Shown: positions 16,311 to 24,477 of the stretch, piece after piece
How the letters are laid out: each line of letters starts with the position of its first letter
Position numbering within the stretch: position 1 is the first letter of the stretch
Source: an uncultured Verrucomicrobia subdivision 3 bacterium
Lineage (GTDB): Bacteria; Verrucomicrobiota; Verrucomicrobiia; Limisphaerales; UBA11358
Assembly: GCA_903820285.1 (NCBI GenBank)
Contig: CAIJGS010000140.1
Location: forward strand, 1 to 42,935
Reading direction: 5' to 3'
DNA length: 42,935 nt
The notes under the pieces: model-generated
What the model saw: only the letters and a program-made list of their open reading frames with translations
Database searches by the model: none
Told to the model about the DNA's origin: nothing
Translations under genes and position numbers: made by a program

Positions 16311-19300
16311 TCACGGATGGCGCAGGCGGTAGAACACCGTCGGCTTGGCCGGATCAATCACAATGCTGGTGGAGGTCACCGCCGCACTGCCCGTGACGTC
16401 ATACCAGGCATTGCTGGCACTGATCAGGCCCACCGTCAGGGCATTAGTTTGGGCCTGCAAGATCCAGCCGAGGTGATCGGCCGGCCAGGACAGGCTCAAG
16501 GTGCCGCCGCTGACGCTGTAGGTGATATTGGTCGGGTTGCTGGCCACACCGGCAACTACGCTCAACACACCGTTAGTGAAGCTGTAAGCCAGACCGGCGC
16601 CGGGCGAACCCACAATGTTCGTAAAACCGCCGGAGGAGGCAGCCGTACTGAACAGGGTGAAATGATCGCCCGTCGCCAAAGTTCCCGCCAGATTGGTCAC
16701 CGTGAGGGTGCCACCATAAACTACGTTGGTCAGACCGGTGAACAGATCGCTGACACTACCGGTTTTGCTGATTTTCGCGATGGTGTTGCCCGCCAGCGAC
16801 AGATTCGTCACAGTCAGGGTGCCGATTATATTGGTGCTGCCGGCTTCAATGCTGCCGCCGGATGACACAGTGACCGTGGCCGGGATGATACCGGTGCCGG
16901 TGAGCAAGCCGCCAGAAACGGTCACGTTGCCCGAACCGAGGGTACCCGCCACTGCGAGGACGCCGCCACTCACCGTAGTCGAGCCGGTACCGGTGCTGAT
17001 GCCGCCGAGGATCAGCGTACCAGTACCGGATTGCGTGACATTCACCGCTGTGCCGCCGGAGTTAATGTTCTGGATGCCCGCGGAAAGCAACGTGGTGCCC
17101 GCGCCCAGGAAGGTGAGGCTGCGGGCCGTTGCGGGTGTGGAAGCCGCATACGGAAACGGAGCGGTCAGATTCAAGATACCCGCATCCGACTGGATATACA
17201 GGGCGCCACCGGTATCCACGGTGATGTTACCGGAGATGGTGTTGCTGCCCGCGAGGTTTTCAATGTTCGCCACTGTCACGTTGCGACCACGGATATACAA
17301 GTCGGGGGCAATGGTGACACTGCCCGCGGTGCCATCCAGACCAAGGGTGGAGCTGCCAGCGGTATTGTCGCGCTGCCAGATGTACGGGGAACCCGGAGAT
17401 ACGGGCAGATTAGCCAGCGCCGCGGTGTTGGCGATCACCGTCAAGCCATCGAGTGTATTGACATAGAACTGACCGCTATCCACATATAGGTAGCCGGTGA
17501 AATCATTCGTACCCGCAAGTACCAGTTTGCCGGGGCCGGTCTTGGTCAGGGTGCCGGAACCGGTGATGTCATTGTAAATGGTGAGGGTGGTATTGGTGTC
17601 GGTCGTAATCGTGCCGGTGGCGTAGTCTTGCAAACCGCGCAGGCCGTCATTAAGGATCACATTGGTGGCGGTTTCCAAGGCACCACCGTTGAAGATGATT
17701 TGAGCGGAGTTGAAGGAAGCCGGAGCCAAACCCAAGGAACCCGGGGCCGTGATGCGATAAGCCCCGCCATTCAGCATGGTGGTACCGGTGTAGTTGTTGC
17801 TGGCCCCCACGTTCCAGGTGCTGCCATTGACGGTTATACTGCCGGTGCCCAGCTGGATGGGCGCAGGCAGGTTGCCCGTGCCGCCGCCGGCGAGGGTCAG
17901 ATTGACATTGGTGCCGATCACACCCGCCGCATTCGTTAGTGTGAGCGTTGCGCCGCCATCGATGCTCAATGAAGTGTCACCAACCAGAGTGACCGTGCCA
18001 AAAAACGTAGACGGACCGGCATAGCCTTTGCGAATGGCCCCGTTGCCGTCCGGACCGCTGCCGGAGAGCACGAGCGGATTGGCTCCGATGTCCACGTTGG
18101 CGACCACATACAGCTGGCCGCCATTAACGATCAGGCTGCCATTGGTCGCGCCGAATGCCGCGCTGTTTTGCAACAGGGCATACGCACTGGTGATGTAGGT
18201 GTTGCCCGTGTAGGTGCTGGCGTTCGGTGCCGCCGTGGTCCCGGAGATGCAGCTCAAGGTGCCGTTACCAGAGACAGACGGCATCACCACGGTGTCACTA
18301 TGCGCAAACACCAGGCTGGCATTGTTGGTCACCGCGCCACTACCCAGGGAAGCACCGGCGGCGTCGTAATTGCCCACCTGCACGGTGCCGGACTTAATCA
18401 GCGTACCGCCGGTGTAGGTGTTGGTGGTGTCAAGAATCAGAATGCCCGTGCCGCTCTTGGTCAGCAGCGCCGGACCGGTCAAAGAACCCTGGCCGGAAGC
18501 GGAGGAAAAGGTGTAGGGGGCGGTATTGTTGCTGACCGTGATGGCGGTCGTCAGGAGCGCGGCGGTCAGATCCACCGGAGAGGTGCTGTTGCCGGAATCA
18601 TCAAAGGTGACGCTGTCGCCCTGCGAAAAATCATCCGCCAGCAGGGTGTTTCTATTGGTCCAGTTGGCCGTGGCAAAGTCCCATTCCGAACTGTTGAGGC
18701 CGGTCCAGAGCTGGGCCTGCGGTGCACCGGCGATGACCATGACTACGCTGGAATTGGAGACGGCAAAGGTGACGTTATAGCTGGTGCCCAGACTGGGGGC
18801 GGTAAGCATGGCGGCTGGATCGCCGGTCAGCGTGCCTGTGTACTTCAGGATGGTATAGATTCCCGCGCCCGGAGCGCCGGACAGGAAGTTAAGATTTACT
18901 ACGGTGCCGCCGTTCAGGTTCAGATTGCCATTGACGACCACCAGGTCGTTGCTGCCGCCGCCGATTCCCGGGGTGTTGGTGATATCCAGGTTCAACGCAT
19001 CGCTGCCGCCGTAGCCGCCGAGCGTCAAATTGCCATTGACGGTCAGCGTGCCGGCCACCCTGCTGCCACCGGGCGCAATTGCCGAGTTATAATAATCGGT
19101 CAGGGCACCTTTCACGGTACCGCTCCCGCTGAGGGCCTGCGGGGAGCCCATGGTATAACCGCCGCTCAAACCGGTGACATCCAGCGTGCCTGCCGACGTC
19201 ACATTGATATTGGTACTGGAAGCGATGGAACCGGCGGAAACCAGTGCGAGCACACCGTTGCTGATGGTGGTCGTGCCGCCGATCGAGCAATAATTGCTCA

Positions 19301-20399
19301 AGGCCAGCGTGCCCGCCCCCAGCTTGGTCAAACCACCCGGGATGGTCAGACCATTGGCAAAGCCGACATAATTGGTCCCCACATCCAAAATTGCGTTCGC
19401 CGTGATGGTGGGCGATAGTGCGGAAAGGTCCGCCGTACTGCCGGGCAGCCATTGGAGACTGCCGGCGGTATAAGTGAGCGGCGCGGTGCCCAAGCCATAG
19501 GTGGAAAACTTCAGGGTGCCAGCACTGAGCGTAATACCACCGGCAATGGTATTGCTGCCCGCCAGGCTCAACGCGCCGGCACCGGACTTGGTGAGCTTAT
19601 AGCCGACGCCAAGATCGGAAACCGGCCCGGCCAGCACCGTGGTGGTGGTGGCGGTGGGCGTATAAACCGTGGCATTGCCCAGCAACATAACCCCGCTGTT
19701 CGCACCGAAGGAAACGCCGCCGCTATCCTGGAGCACCGCCCCGCTTAACAGCGTCAGCTGGTTGGTAAAGAGGGTGGCAGGATTGGCAAACCCGCCGCTG
19801 GGCGAGGTCAGGATGACCGTGCCGGCGGTGATATTCAGACCACCCAAAAAGGCCGTGTTCGTACCGGCATAGGTGATCGTCTGGTTATTGGCGAACGTGT
19901 TGGTGATGATGCCGGTGCCCGCCAGCGGGGAGTTGATGGTCCAATAGGTCTGATCCGCCGCGATGGTCGAGTTACCGGTAATCGCAAACACATTGCCAGC
20001 AAGAATGGTATTGGCTCCCGTTGAGCCGCCACTGCGCATGAGCGCGCCGGCATTGGTAAAGTTATTGATGGTCATCGTCCAGCTAACCCCCGACGCAACC
20101 GAACTTTTGACGATCAACGCGTAGGCCGACGTGGCGGCCACCAGCGGACTCAAGGTCAAGGAGGCACCGGCAAAGGTATAGTTATTGGCATCGCCAGGCG
20201 TACGCATGCCATAGGCAGCCGTGAAATAATTGTTGGCGGAGGTGGGGGCCAGTGCATTGCTCCAATGACCGGCGGCATTGAACGAGGTGGTGCCAACGGC
20301 ATCGTTGGCATTCATTGAAATATTGGCGCCCTGCATGGCCAAAGGCAGCGCCAAGGCGGCAAAGGTGAACAGGTGTCTATTTTTGGGTAGCAGCTTCAT
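16311..20399 (-). CDS. Giant exported protein with autotransporter-associated beta-strand repeats
   Basis: ATG 20399 gives 1362 residues with a Sec signal peptide (about residues 1-24, ending LAMQGA). The frame is open to 20537 without a better start. At least five PATR-type (TIGR02601-like) repeats are visible, for example SGAGALSLAGSNTIAGGITL, GAGTLALSNYCSIGGTTTIS, SGTGILILDTTNTYTGGTLI and TGPGKLVLAGTNDFTGYLYV. The body is very rich in Gly, Thr, Asn and Ser, as in right-handed beta-helices. No C-terminal autotransporter barrel is present. The protein ends in a distinct module with LSLSWPADHLGWILQAQTN and a final FYRLRHP, which I recall at the ends of many secreted verrucomicrobial proteins. 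It is probably a surface or extracellular adhesin or sheath protein; its function is unknown. Confidence 0.88.
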   Translation of the reverse strand: MKLLPKNRHLFTFAALALPLAMQGANISMNANDAVGTTSFNAAGHWSNALAPTSANNYFTAAYGMRTPGDANNYTFAGASLTLSPLVAATSAYALIVKSSVASGVSWTMTINNFTNAGALMRSGGSTGANTILAGNVFAITGNSTIAADQTYWTINSPLAGTGIITNTFANNQTITYAGTNTAFLGGLNITAGTVILTSPSGGFANPATLFTNQLTLLSGAVLQDSGGVSFGANSGVMLLGNATVYTPTATTTTVLAGPVSDLGVGYKLTKSGAGALSLAGSNTIAGGITLSAGTLKFSTYGLGTAPLTYTAGSLQWLPGSTADLSALSPTITANAILDVGTNYVGFANGLTIPGGLTKLGAGTLALSNYCSIGGTTTISNGVLALVSAGSIASSTNINVTSAGTLDVTGLSGGYTMGSPQALSGSGTVKGALTDYYNSAIAPGGSRVAGTLTVNGNLTLGGYGGSDALNLDITNTPGIGGGSNDLVVVNGNLNLNGGTVVNLNFLSGAPGAGIYTILKYTGTLTGDPAAMLTAPSLGTSYNVTFAVSNSSVVMVIAGAPQAQLWTGLNSSEWDFATANWTNRNTLLADDFSQGDSVTFDDSGNSTSPVDLTAALLTTAITVSNNTAPYTFSSASGQGSLTGPALLTKSGTGILILDTTNTYTGGTLIKSGTVQVGNYDAAGASLGSGAVTNNASLVFAHSDTVVMPSVSGNGTLSCISGTTAAPNASTYTGNTYITSAYALLQNSAAFGATNGSLIVNGGQLYVVANVDIGANPLVLSGSGPDGNGAIRKGYAGPSTFFGTVTLVGDTSLSIDGGATLTLTNAAGVIGTNVNLTLAGGGTGNLPAPIQLGTGSITVNGSTWNVGASNNYTGTTMLNGGAYRITAPGSLGLAPASFNSAQIIFNGGALETATNVILNDGLRGLQDYATGTITTDTNTTLTIYNDITGSGTLTKTGPGKLVLAGTNDFTGYLYVDSGQFYVNTLDGLTVIANTAALANLPVSPGSPYIWQRDNTAGSSTLGLDGTAGSVTIAPDLYIRGRNVTVANIENLAGSNTISGNITVDTGGALYIQSDAGILNLTAPFPYAASTPATARSLTFLGAGTTLLSAGIQNINSGGTAVNVTQSGTGTLILGGISTGTGSTTVSGGVLAVAGTLGSGNVTVSGGLLTGTGIIPATVTVSSGGSIEAGSTNIIGTLTVTNLSLAGNTIAKISKTGSVSDLFTGLTNVVYGGTLTVTNLAGTLATGDHFTLFSTAASSGGFTNIVGSPGAGLAYSFTNGVLSVVAGVASNPTNITYSVSGGTLSLSWPADHLGWILQAQTNALTVGLISASNAWYDVTGSAAVTSTSIVIDPAKPTVFYRLRHP

Positions 20400-20708
20400 A
20401 ATGACGGTTGAGTCTCCAGCGATAATGGTTTTTATTCCGGGTGATTGGGTCATGGGCACGTCAGCCACCATGGTTTGGCGACTGACTCCTTGGGCAAAAA
20501 GCCTACCATAAGTTTTCCGGCAATCTATTACCCACACGAGTGTTACCCAGATGAGTGATGGGCAGGTTTATCAGGAAACCCGCCATGGTTGCAGAATTTC
20601 CCGGTGCAGCGATGGCAATGAATGCCCCGAGACAGGGAGGGAAAAACCGTGGAAAAATGGCCAGCTCGGAAGGAAGAAATCAGGGGTGTCTGACCGGAAC
20701 CGTCATGG
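20400..20708. other. 309-bp intergenic region upstream of the beta-repeat gene
   Basis: This region should hold the promoter of the beta-repeat gene. A GGAGA lies about 12 bases upstream of its ATG, and the minus strand carries two ctGGGTAA/gtGGGTAA copies about 16 bases apart around 20525-20550. I see no confident -35/-10 pair, riboswitch or coding region. Open frames here have poor codon character. Confidence 0.4.
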
Positions 20709-21689
20709 TCAACGGGAACCCGCCGGAGCCAGCCCCAGCCGACGGCGCAAGGCTTGCTTTACGTGCTTGACGAGTTCGGGATAAGGACGCCACCGCTCCG
20801 GATTGTAGCGGGCAAAATCCGCCGCCGTGATCGGCTCGCGCCGGTATGGGGAAAACCCCTCGGAGTTGATGAAAAAACCATCGTGCTCGAACGGATTGAA
20901 GGCCGGTCCGGGCATGGAACGCTGCTGGAAATGCAGGTAGGCGTATTCTTCATCCACCACGGCGCGATCGCTGTTGTAATGCGCGCGATAGATGCCGCCC
21001 TTGTACCAGTAAAACACCTGCTCGGGATAATTCACCGGTGCCACGGTTTCAAAACGCGTGATCTTCCACTTGGTCGGCGGCCGGATGTCGGCGATGAATT
21101 CGTCGTGATATTGCCGGAAATCGTTGTACCGGAAAATCAGGTAAATGCCACCCCACTCGTCAAACTGCACCTGCTTATTCGTCCGCAGAACCTCCCACAA
21201 ATCCGGTATGCCCGGACAGGACAACAGAAACGCCCGGTTCACCTTCTCCGTGTTGCGATATAACGTCAGATGGCCGCGACAGAGAATTTTGTCGTGGTTC
21301 GTCAGGATATCCTCGGTCAGAAACTTCCGCAGATTTCCGAAGATCACGTCGATGTCGCAATGCCCCCAAAAATCGAAGCCCGCGAGCAGGTCATCAAACA
21401 CCAGCCCGAAGGTGATTTTAAGCTGGATGGAACTGCCGTTCATCTGCAAACCGCTGAAGTCGCGGCCCAATTTTTGGGTGAAACGGGTGGCCAGTTCCGG
21501 GAGAGTGGTCTGGTAAAACCGCACGTTCGGCGGCGCATTTTTGGGAGCCGGACTGTCCGTGATGATCAACCAGTTGATGTCCGGATTGCCGCCGCACGAA
21601 CGCAGGACGCAGTCGAAGTAGGCGGGGTATTTCCCCATCCAGATTCGCACCAGACAGATGGAACTGCGCGCTTGTTGTGTGTCGGCCAT
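20709..21689 (-). CDS. DUF6625-like putative glycosyltransferase
   Basis: Starting at ATG 21689 (a GTG six codons upstream is weaker), the 326-residue soluble protein resembles the DUF6625 family found in glycan loci. Recognisable parts are CLVRIWMGKYPAYFDCVLRS, NPDINWLIITDSPAPKN and, centrally, GFDFWGHCDIDVIFGNLRKF. Asp112-x-Asp114 there looks like the metal/nucleotide-sugar DxD motif of GT-A folds. The family name is from memory and its activity is, as far as I know, unproven. It is the last gene of the heptose/glycan cluster, 111 bp after the transaldolase gene, which supports a role in sugar transfer. Confidence 0.78.
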   Translation of the reverse strand: MADTQQARSSICLVRIWMGKYPAYFDCVLRSCGGNPDINWLIITDSPAPKNAPPNVRFYQTTLPELATRFTQKLGRDFSGLQMNGSSIQLKITFGLVFDDLLAGFDFWGHCDIDVIFGNLRKFLTEDILTNHDKILCRGHLTLYRNTEKVNRAFLLSCPGIPDLWEVLRTNKQVQFDEWGGIYLIFRYNDFRQYHDEFIADIRPPTKWKITRFETVAPVNYPEQVFYWYKGGIYRAHYNSDRAVVDEEYAYLHFQQRSMPGPAFNPFEHDGFFINSEGFSPYRREPITAADFARYNPERWRPYPELVKHVKQALRRRLGLAPAGSR

Positions 21690-21800
21690 GATCAAACCTT
21701 GCGGCACAGGTTAAAGGCGGCATCCCGCTCAAGTCGAGCGCAGAGTCCGGCGGGCAGTCCCCTTTGCCCGCGTGCCCAAAACACCGGCCGCCGGGTGGCC

Positions 21801-22523
21801 TTACAGCGTGAAACCGGCCGCCTTGGCGTCGTTGGCAAACATCTTCACGGTGTCCAGCGAGAGTTCGCCGAGATCCATGCCGGACATCTTGATGGCTTTG
21901 CCCAGGATGTCGTGCGGCACGGTCACAATGTGCGAGCCGCAGTCGTTGGCCTGGAAAATATTCAGCACTTCGCGCACGCTGGCCCAGAGCAGTTCCGCCT
22001 GCGGGAGACTGGCCAGAATCTTTTTGCTTTCCAGCATGATGCCCACGGGGTCAACGCCCGTATCCGCGATGCGGCCGGCAAACACAGATACCACTGCCGG
22101 CACGGCCGGGTTCAGCGCCGCCGCCACGCCTTTGACCTGGTCGAGCGTCAGGAGAGCCGTGACATTCAGTTTCACGCCTTCGCTGGCCAGCTCTTTGATG
22201 AGCGGCAGGGAGGATTCGTTGCGCGTGTTGGTGATCGGAATTTTGACGTACACGTTCTTCGCCCAGCCGTTGATCTTCAGGCCCTGGCGCTTCATTTCGG
22301 AAAACTCGTCGGAGAACACTTCCAGCGACAGCGGCTTTTCGGTAATGGTCTGGAGCACGTCGCGGGCGAAGGCCTCGAAATCGGTCAGCCCGGCCTTGCG
22401 CATCAGCGTGGGATTGGTGGTTAACCCCTGGATGAGCGGATTGGCGTTGAGCTGGAGCATGCCGGCCTTGTCGGCGCCGTCCGCGTAAATTTTGATTTGC
22501 AGGTCTTTTAGAGTGCGCTTCAT
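21801..22523 (-). CDS. tal: Transaldolase (short form)
   Basis: The 240-residue protein is a compact (beta/alpha)8 transaldolase/fructose-6-phosphate aldolase family member. It has the TTNPTLMRKAG phosphate-site loop (about 35-45) and the Schiff-base lysine Lys94 in NVYVKIPITNT. Transaldolase interconverts fructose 6-phosphate plus erythrose 4-phosphate with sedoheptulose 7-phosphate plus glyceraldehyde 3-phosphate. It starts eight bases after gmhB, inside the GDP-heptose cassette. The context suggests it supplies sedoheptulose 7-phosphate, the GmhA substrate, rather than serving only the pentose phosphate pathway. Some homologues of this length act as aldolases, so the exact reaction is not settled by sequence. 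Confidence 0.9.
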   Translation of the reverse strand: MKRTLKDLQIKIYADGADKAGMLQLNANPLIQGLTTNPTLMRKAGLTDFEAFARDVLQTITEKPLSLEVFSDEFSEMKRQGLKINGWAKNVYVKIPITNTRNESSLPLIKELASEGVKLNVTALLTLDQVKGVAAALNPAVPAVVSVFAGRIADTGVDPVGIMLESKKILASLPQAELLWASVREVLNIFQANDCGSHIVTVPHDILGKAIKMSGMDLGELSLDTVKMFANDAKAAGFTL

Positions 22524-22531
22524 GATGATTA

Positions 22532-23080
22532 TTATTTAGATTCTCTCAGGATGATGTCTGCGGCCTCCCCCAAATGGCGAGCCGAAAAGTCAGGTTTTTG
22601 CTTTAATTCCTCCGCATAGCCGTAATCGATGAAGATGGTCCGGCAGCCGGCGGCATAACCGCAATCCACATCCCGCCAGCGATCACCCACCATCCAGCTG
22701 CGTGAAAGGTCTATATTTAATTCCTTGGCGGCGTGCAGCAACATGCCGGGTTTGGGCTTGCGACAGTCACAATCAGATCCGCCCCGCCCCGGGTGAAAAC
22801 AAGTTTCCACGCGGTCAATCGGCAATTGCGTGAGCATGTGGGCGTGGATGGAATCAACCACGTCCTGTTTGAGCGTACCCCGACCGACATCCGGCTGGTT
22901 GGTGGCCACCACCAGCAAAAACCCGGCGGCTTTTAGCCGGGCGCAGGCATCGGCCACTTCCGGCAGAATATCAAATTCGGCAAGACTGGTCGGCGGATAC
23001 GGGCGGTTTTCGTGCTCCAAGGCACGATTAATAACGCCATCGCGATCCAGAAAAACCGCAGGTTTGCCGGTTGTCTTCAA
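22532..23080 (-). CDS. gmhB: D-glycero-D-manno-heptose 1,7-bisphosphate phosphatase
   Basis: This HAD-IIIA phosphatase of 182 residues starts at TTG 23080, 17 bp after gmhA. The longer open frame that reaches into gmhA in another register has nonsense composition before this point. Motif I is FLDRDGVIN (nucleophile Asp12, acid Asp14). The GmhB-type zinc loop uses Cys94, His96, Cys104 and Cys106 followed by RKPKPGML, and the last motif is MVGDRWRDVD (Asp133, Asp137). It removes the C7 phosphate to give heptose 1-phosphate for HddC. GAAGGTGG lies about seven bases upstream of the TTG. The histidinol-phosphatase relatives (HisB-N) are the main alternative, but the neighbours decide for GmhB. Confidence 0.9.
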   Translation of the reverse strand: MKTTGKPAVFLDRDGVINRALEHENRPYPPTSLAEFDILPEVADACARLKAAGFLLVVATNQPDVGRGTLKQDVVDSIHAHMLTQLPIDRVETCFHPGRGGSDCDCRKPKPGMLLHAAKELNIDLSRSWMVGDRWRDVDCGYAAGCRTIFIDYGYAEELKQKPDFSARHLGEAADIILRESK

Positions 23081-23097
23081 AGCGCCACCTTCGTCAC

Positions 23098-23694
23098 TTA
23101 CTTGGTGGATTCCCACTTGGTCTGGGTTACCTTGAGCTTGGGATGGGAGACAAACAGATGCCAGATGACCGCTTGAAAAGCTTCGCTGTGCGGGGTCACA
23201 TGCGCCGGATTCACCGTCGGCACAATCACCGCCGCCGTCGCTTCCTTGGCCGTATAACCGCCATCGCGACCGACAATACCGACCACCGAGGCACCCGCGC
23301 GCTTGGCCAGCTGGATGGCATTCACCAGGTTGGGGCTGACGTTCTTTTCCAGATTGCCGCCGCCCACCGAGAAAATCAGCAGACCGTCCTTGGCGTTGAT
23401 CCGGCTGCCCTTGAGCCATTCCGAGAAAATGCTCGGCCAGCCGTCGTCGTTCGTGCGGGCGGTGAGCTCGGACACGTTGTCCGTGGGGGCATAGGCTTCG
23501 AAACCGCAAATCTTGCGGAAGTCGTTAACGGCATGGCCCGCATTGCCGGCGCTGCCGCCGACGCCCAGGATGAACAGCCGGCCGCCACGTTCGCGGATGG
23601 CCGCGAGCTCCTCGGCGGCCTTCTCAATGGCGGCTTCGTCCAGTTGGGCGGTCACTTGCTGCACTTCGGCCAGAAAATCTTTGGTAAAGCTCAT
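23098..23694 (-). CDS. gmhA: Sedoheptulose 7-phosphate isomerase (SIS domain)
   Basis: The 198-residue single-SIS-domain protein converts sedoheptulose 7-phosphate to D-glycero-D-manno-heptose 7-phosphate. The phosphate-sugar loop is LFILGVGGSAGNAGHAVNDF (about 40-59). The second SIS loop reads LLIFSVGGGNLEKNVSPNL in place of the common SGNS form. The catalytic histidine is probably in the C-terminal HSEAFQAVIWHLFVSHP. The divergent loops place it in the GmhA-like branch seen in GDP-heptose loci rather than in E. coli-type LPS loci. hddC lies upstream and gmhB downstream, so it is the first step of the cassette. Confidence 0.88.
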   Translation of the reverse strand: MSFTKDFLAEVQQVTAQLDEAAIEKAAEELAAIRERGGRLFILGVGGSAGNAGHAVNDFRKICGFEAYAPTDNVSELTARTNDDGWPSIFSEWLKGSRINAKDGLLIFSVGGGNLEKNVSPNLVNAIQLAKRAGASVVGIVGRDGGYTAKEATAAVIVPTVNPAHVTPHSEAFQAVIWHLFVSHPKLKVTQTKWESTK

Positions 23695-23763
23695 AGTTGA
23701 TTTGTTCTATTAGGAAACACGAACCCCAATGGAAAATGAAGCCTTAATTTCAAACTAATTGAC

Positions 23764-24477
23764 TTATTTCGGAACGGCCAGCAGCGCCTCGAGTTCAGCC
23801 AGACCCGTCGGCGAGCCCATTTCATAAAACCGCTCCAGCACTTCGTAGCCGGCCAGATTCTTTTCCTGCACCAGCCGACCCATGACTGCCGCCAGGTCAA
23901 ACACCTCGTCCGCCGCATAGGCGTCAAAGACCGAGGCTTTGAACACACTTAGCCCATAGTCGATATGATGCATCTCCGGGAGTTTCAACTTCTTGTCGTA
24001 CACGGCAATCTGGCCATCCCGGAAGACCACATTGCTGGCGTCATACATCCCCCGATTATGGTAAACGGTCATCAAGCCGGGCTTGCCGCTGCGATGAAAC
24101 GTCTCCGCCACCGGGGCGTAGGGAATGGGCAGGTAAGAATCGCCGTAGAGAATGAAAAACTCGGGCCCCAAATGAGGCAAAGCCCGTTTGATCGCCCCGC
24201 CGGTGCCCAGCAGTTTGGGACCGTCAAAGGAGTATTTCAACTGGATGCCATAGGCTTCCGCACCAAACTCCTGTTCAATCATCTCCCCCAGATAGCCGAT
24301 GCACAGCACCACGCGGCGGATGCCCCGGGCATGGAGCATTTCCAATTGGTGTGCCAAAAAAGGACGTCCCGCCACCGGCACCAATGACTTGGGGATCTTT
24401 TCCGTGATGGGCCGCAGCCGGGTGGCCAAGCCACCCGCCAGGATCGCCACTGGCAAATCGAGGGGTGTTTGGCTCAC
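23764..24477 (-). CDS. hddC: D-glycero-alpha-D-manno-heptose 1-phosphate guanylyltransferase
   Basis: This 237-residue nucleotidyltransferase has the sugar-phosphate NTase signature AILAGGLATRLRPITEKIPKS (residues 11-31, split here at the Arg: AILAGGLATR then LRPITEKIPKS) and LVPVAGRPF. The metal-site aspartate is in FFILYGDSYLPI. HddC couples heptose 1-phosphate to GTP, giving GDP-D-glycero-alpha-D-manno-heptose. The GTG start overlaps the hddA stop by four bases (GTGA), so the kinase and transferase are translationally coupled. On sequence alone it could be a mannose- or glucose-1-phosphate transferase; the neighbours make HddC the best call. Confidence 0.87.
   Translation of the reverse strand: MSQTPLDLPVAILAGGLATRLRPITEKIPKSLVPVAGRPFLAHQLEMLHARGIRRVVLCIGYLGEMIEQEFGAEAYGIQLKYSFDGPKLLGTGGAIKRALPHLGPEFFILYGDSYLPIPYAPVAETFHRSGKPGLMTVYHNRGMYDASNVVFRDGQIAVYDKKLKLPEMHHIDYGLSVFKASVFDAYAADEVFDLAAVMGRLVQEKNLAGYEVLERFYEMGSPTGLAELEALLAVPK

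Noticed and set aside
18168..19418. 416-codon plus-strand frame inside the beta-repeat gene
   Set aside because: Shadow caused by repeated Gly/Thr codons on the other strand; the minus-strand protein has a signal peptide and family repeats.
20463..20500. Possible hairpin (gtcag...ctgac) in the leader of the beta-repeat gene
   Set aside because: Requires a three-base bulge and a long loop, and matches no riboswitch pattern I know.
21750..21771. Seven-bp stem gcgggca/tgcccgc between the transaldolase and DUF6625-like genes
   Set aside because: No T-run follows on either strand and the stem is short for a GC-rich genome.
23081..23509. N-terminal extension of the gmhB frame into gmhA
   Set aside because: The extension is in another register of gmhA and has Arg/Gln/His-rich nonsense composition; the TTG at 23080 gives the right GmhB length and a ribosome-binding site.
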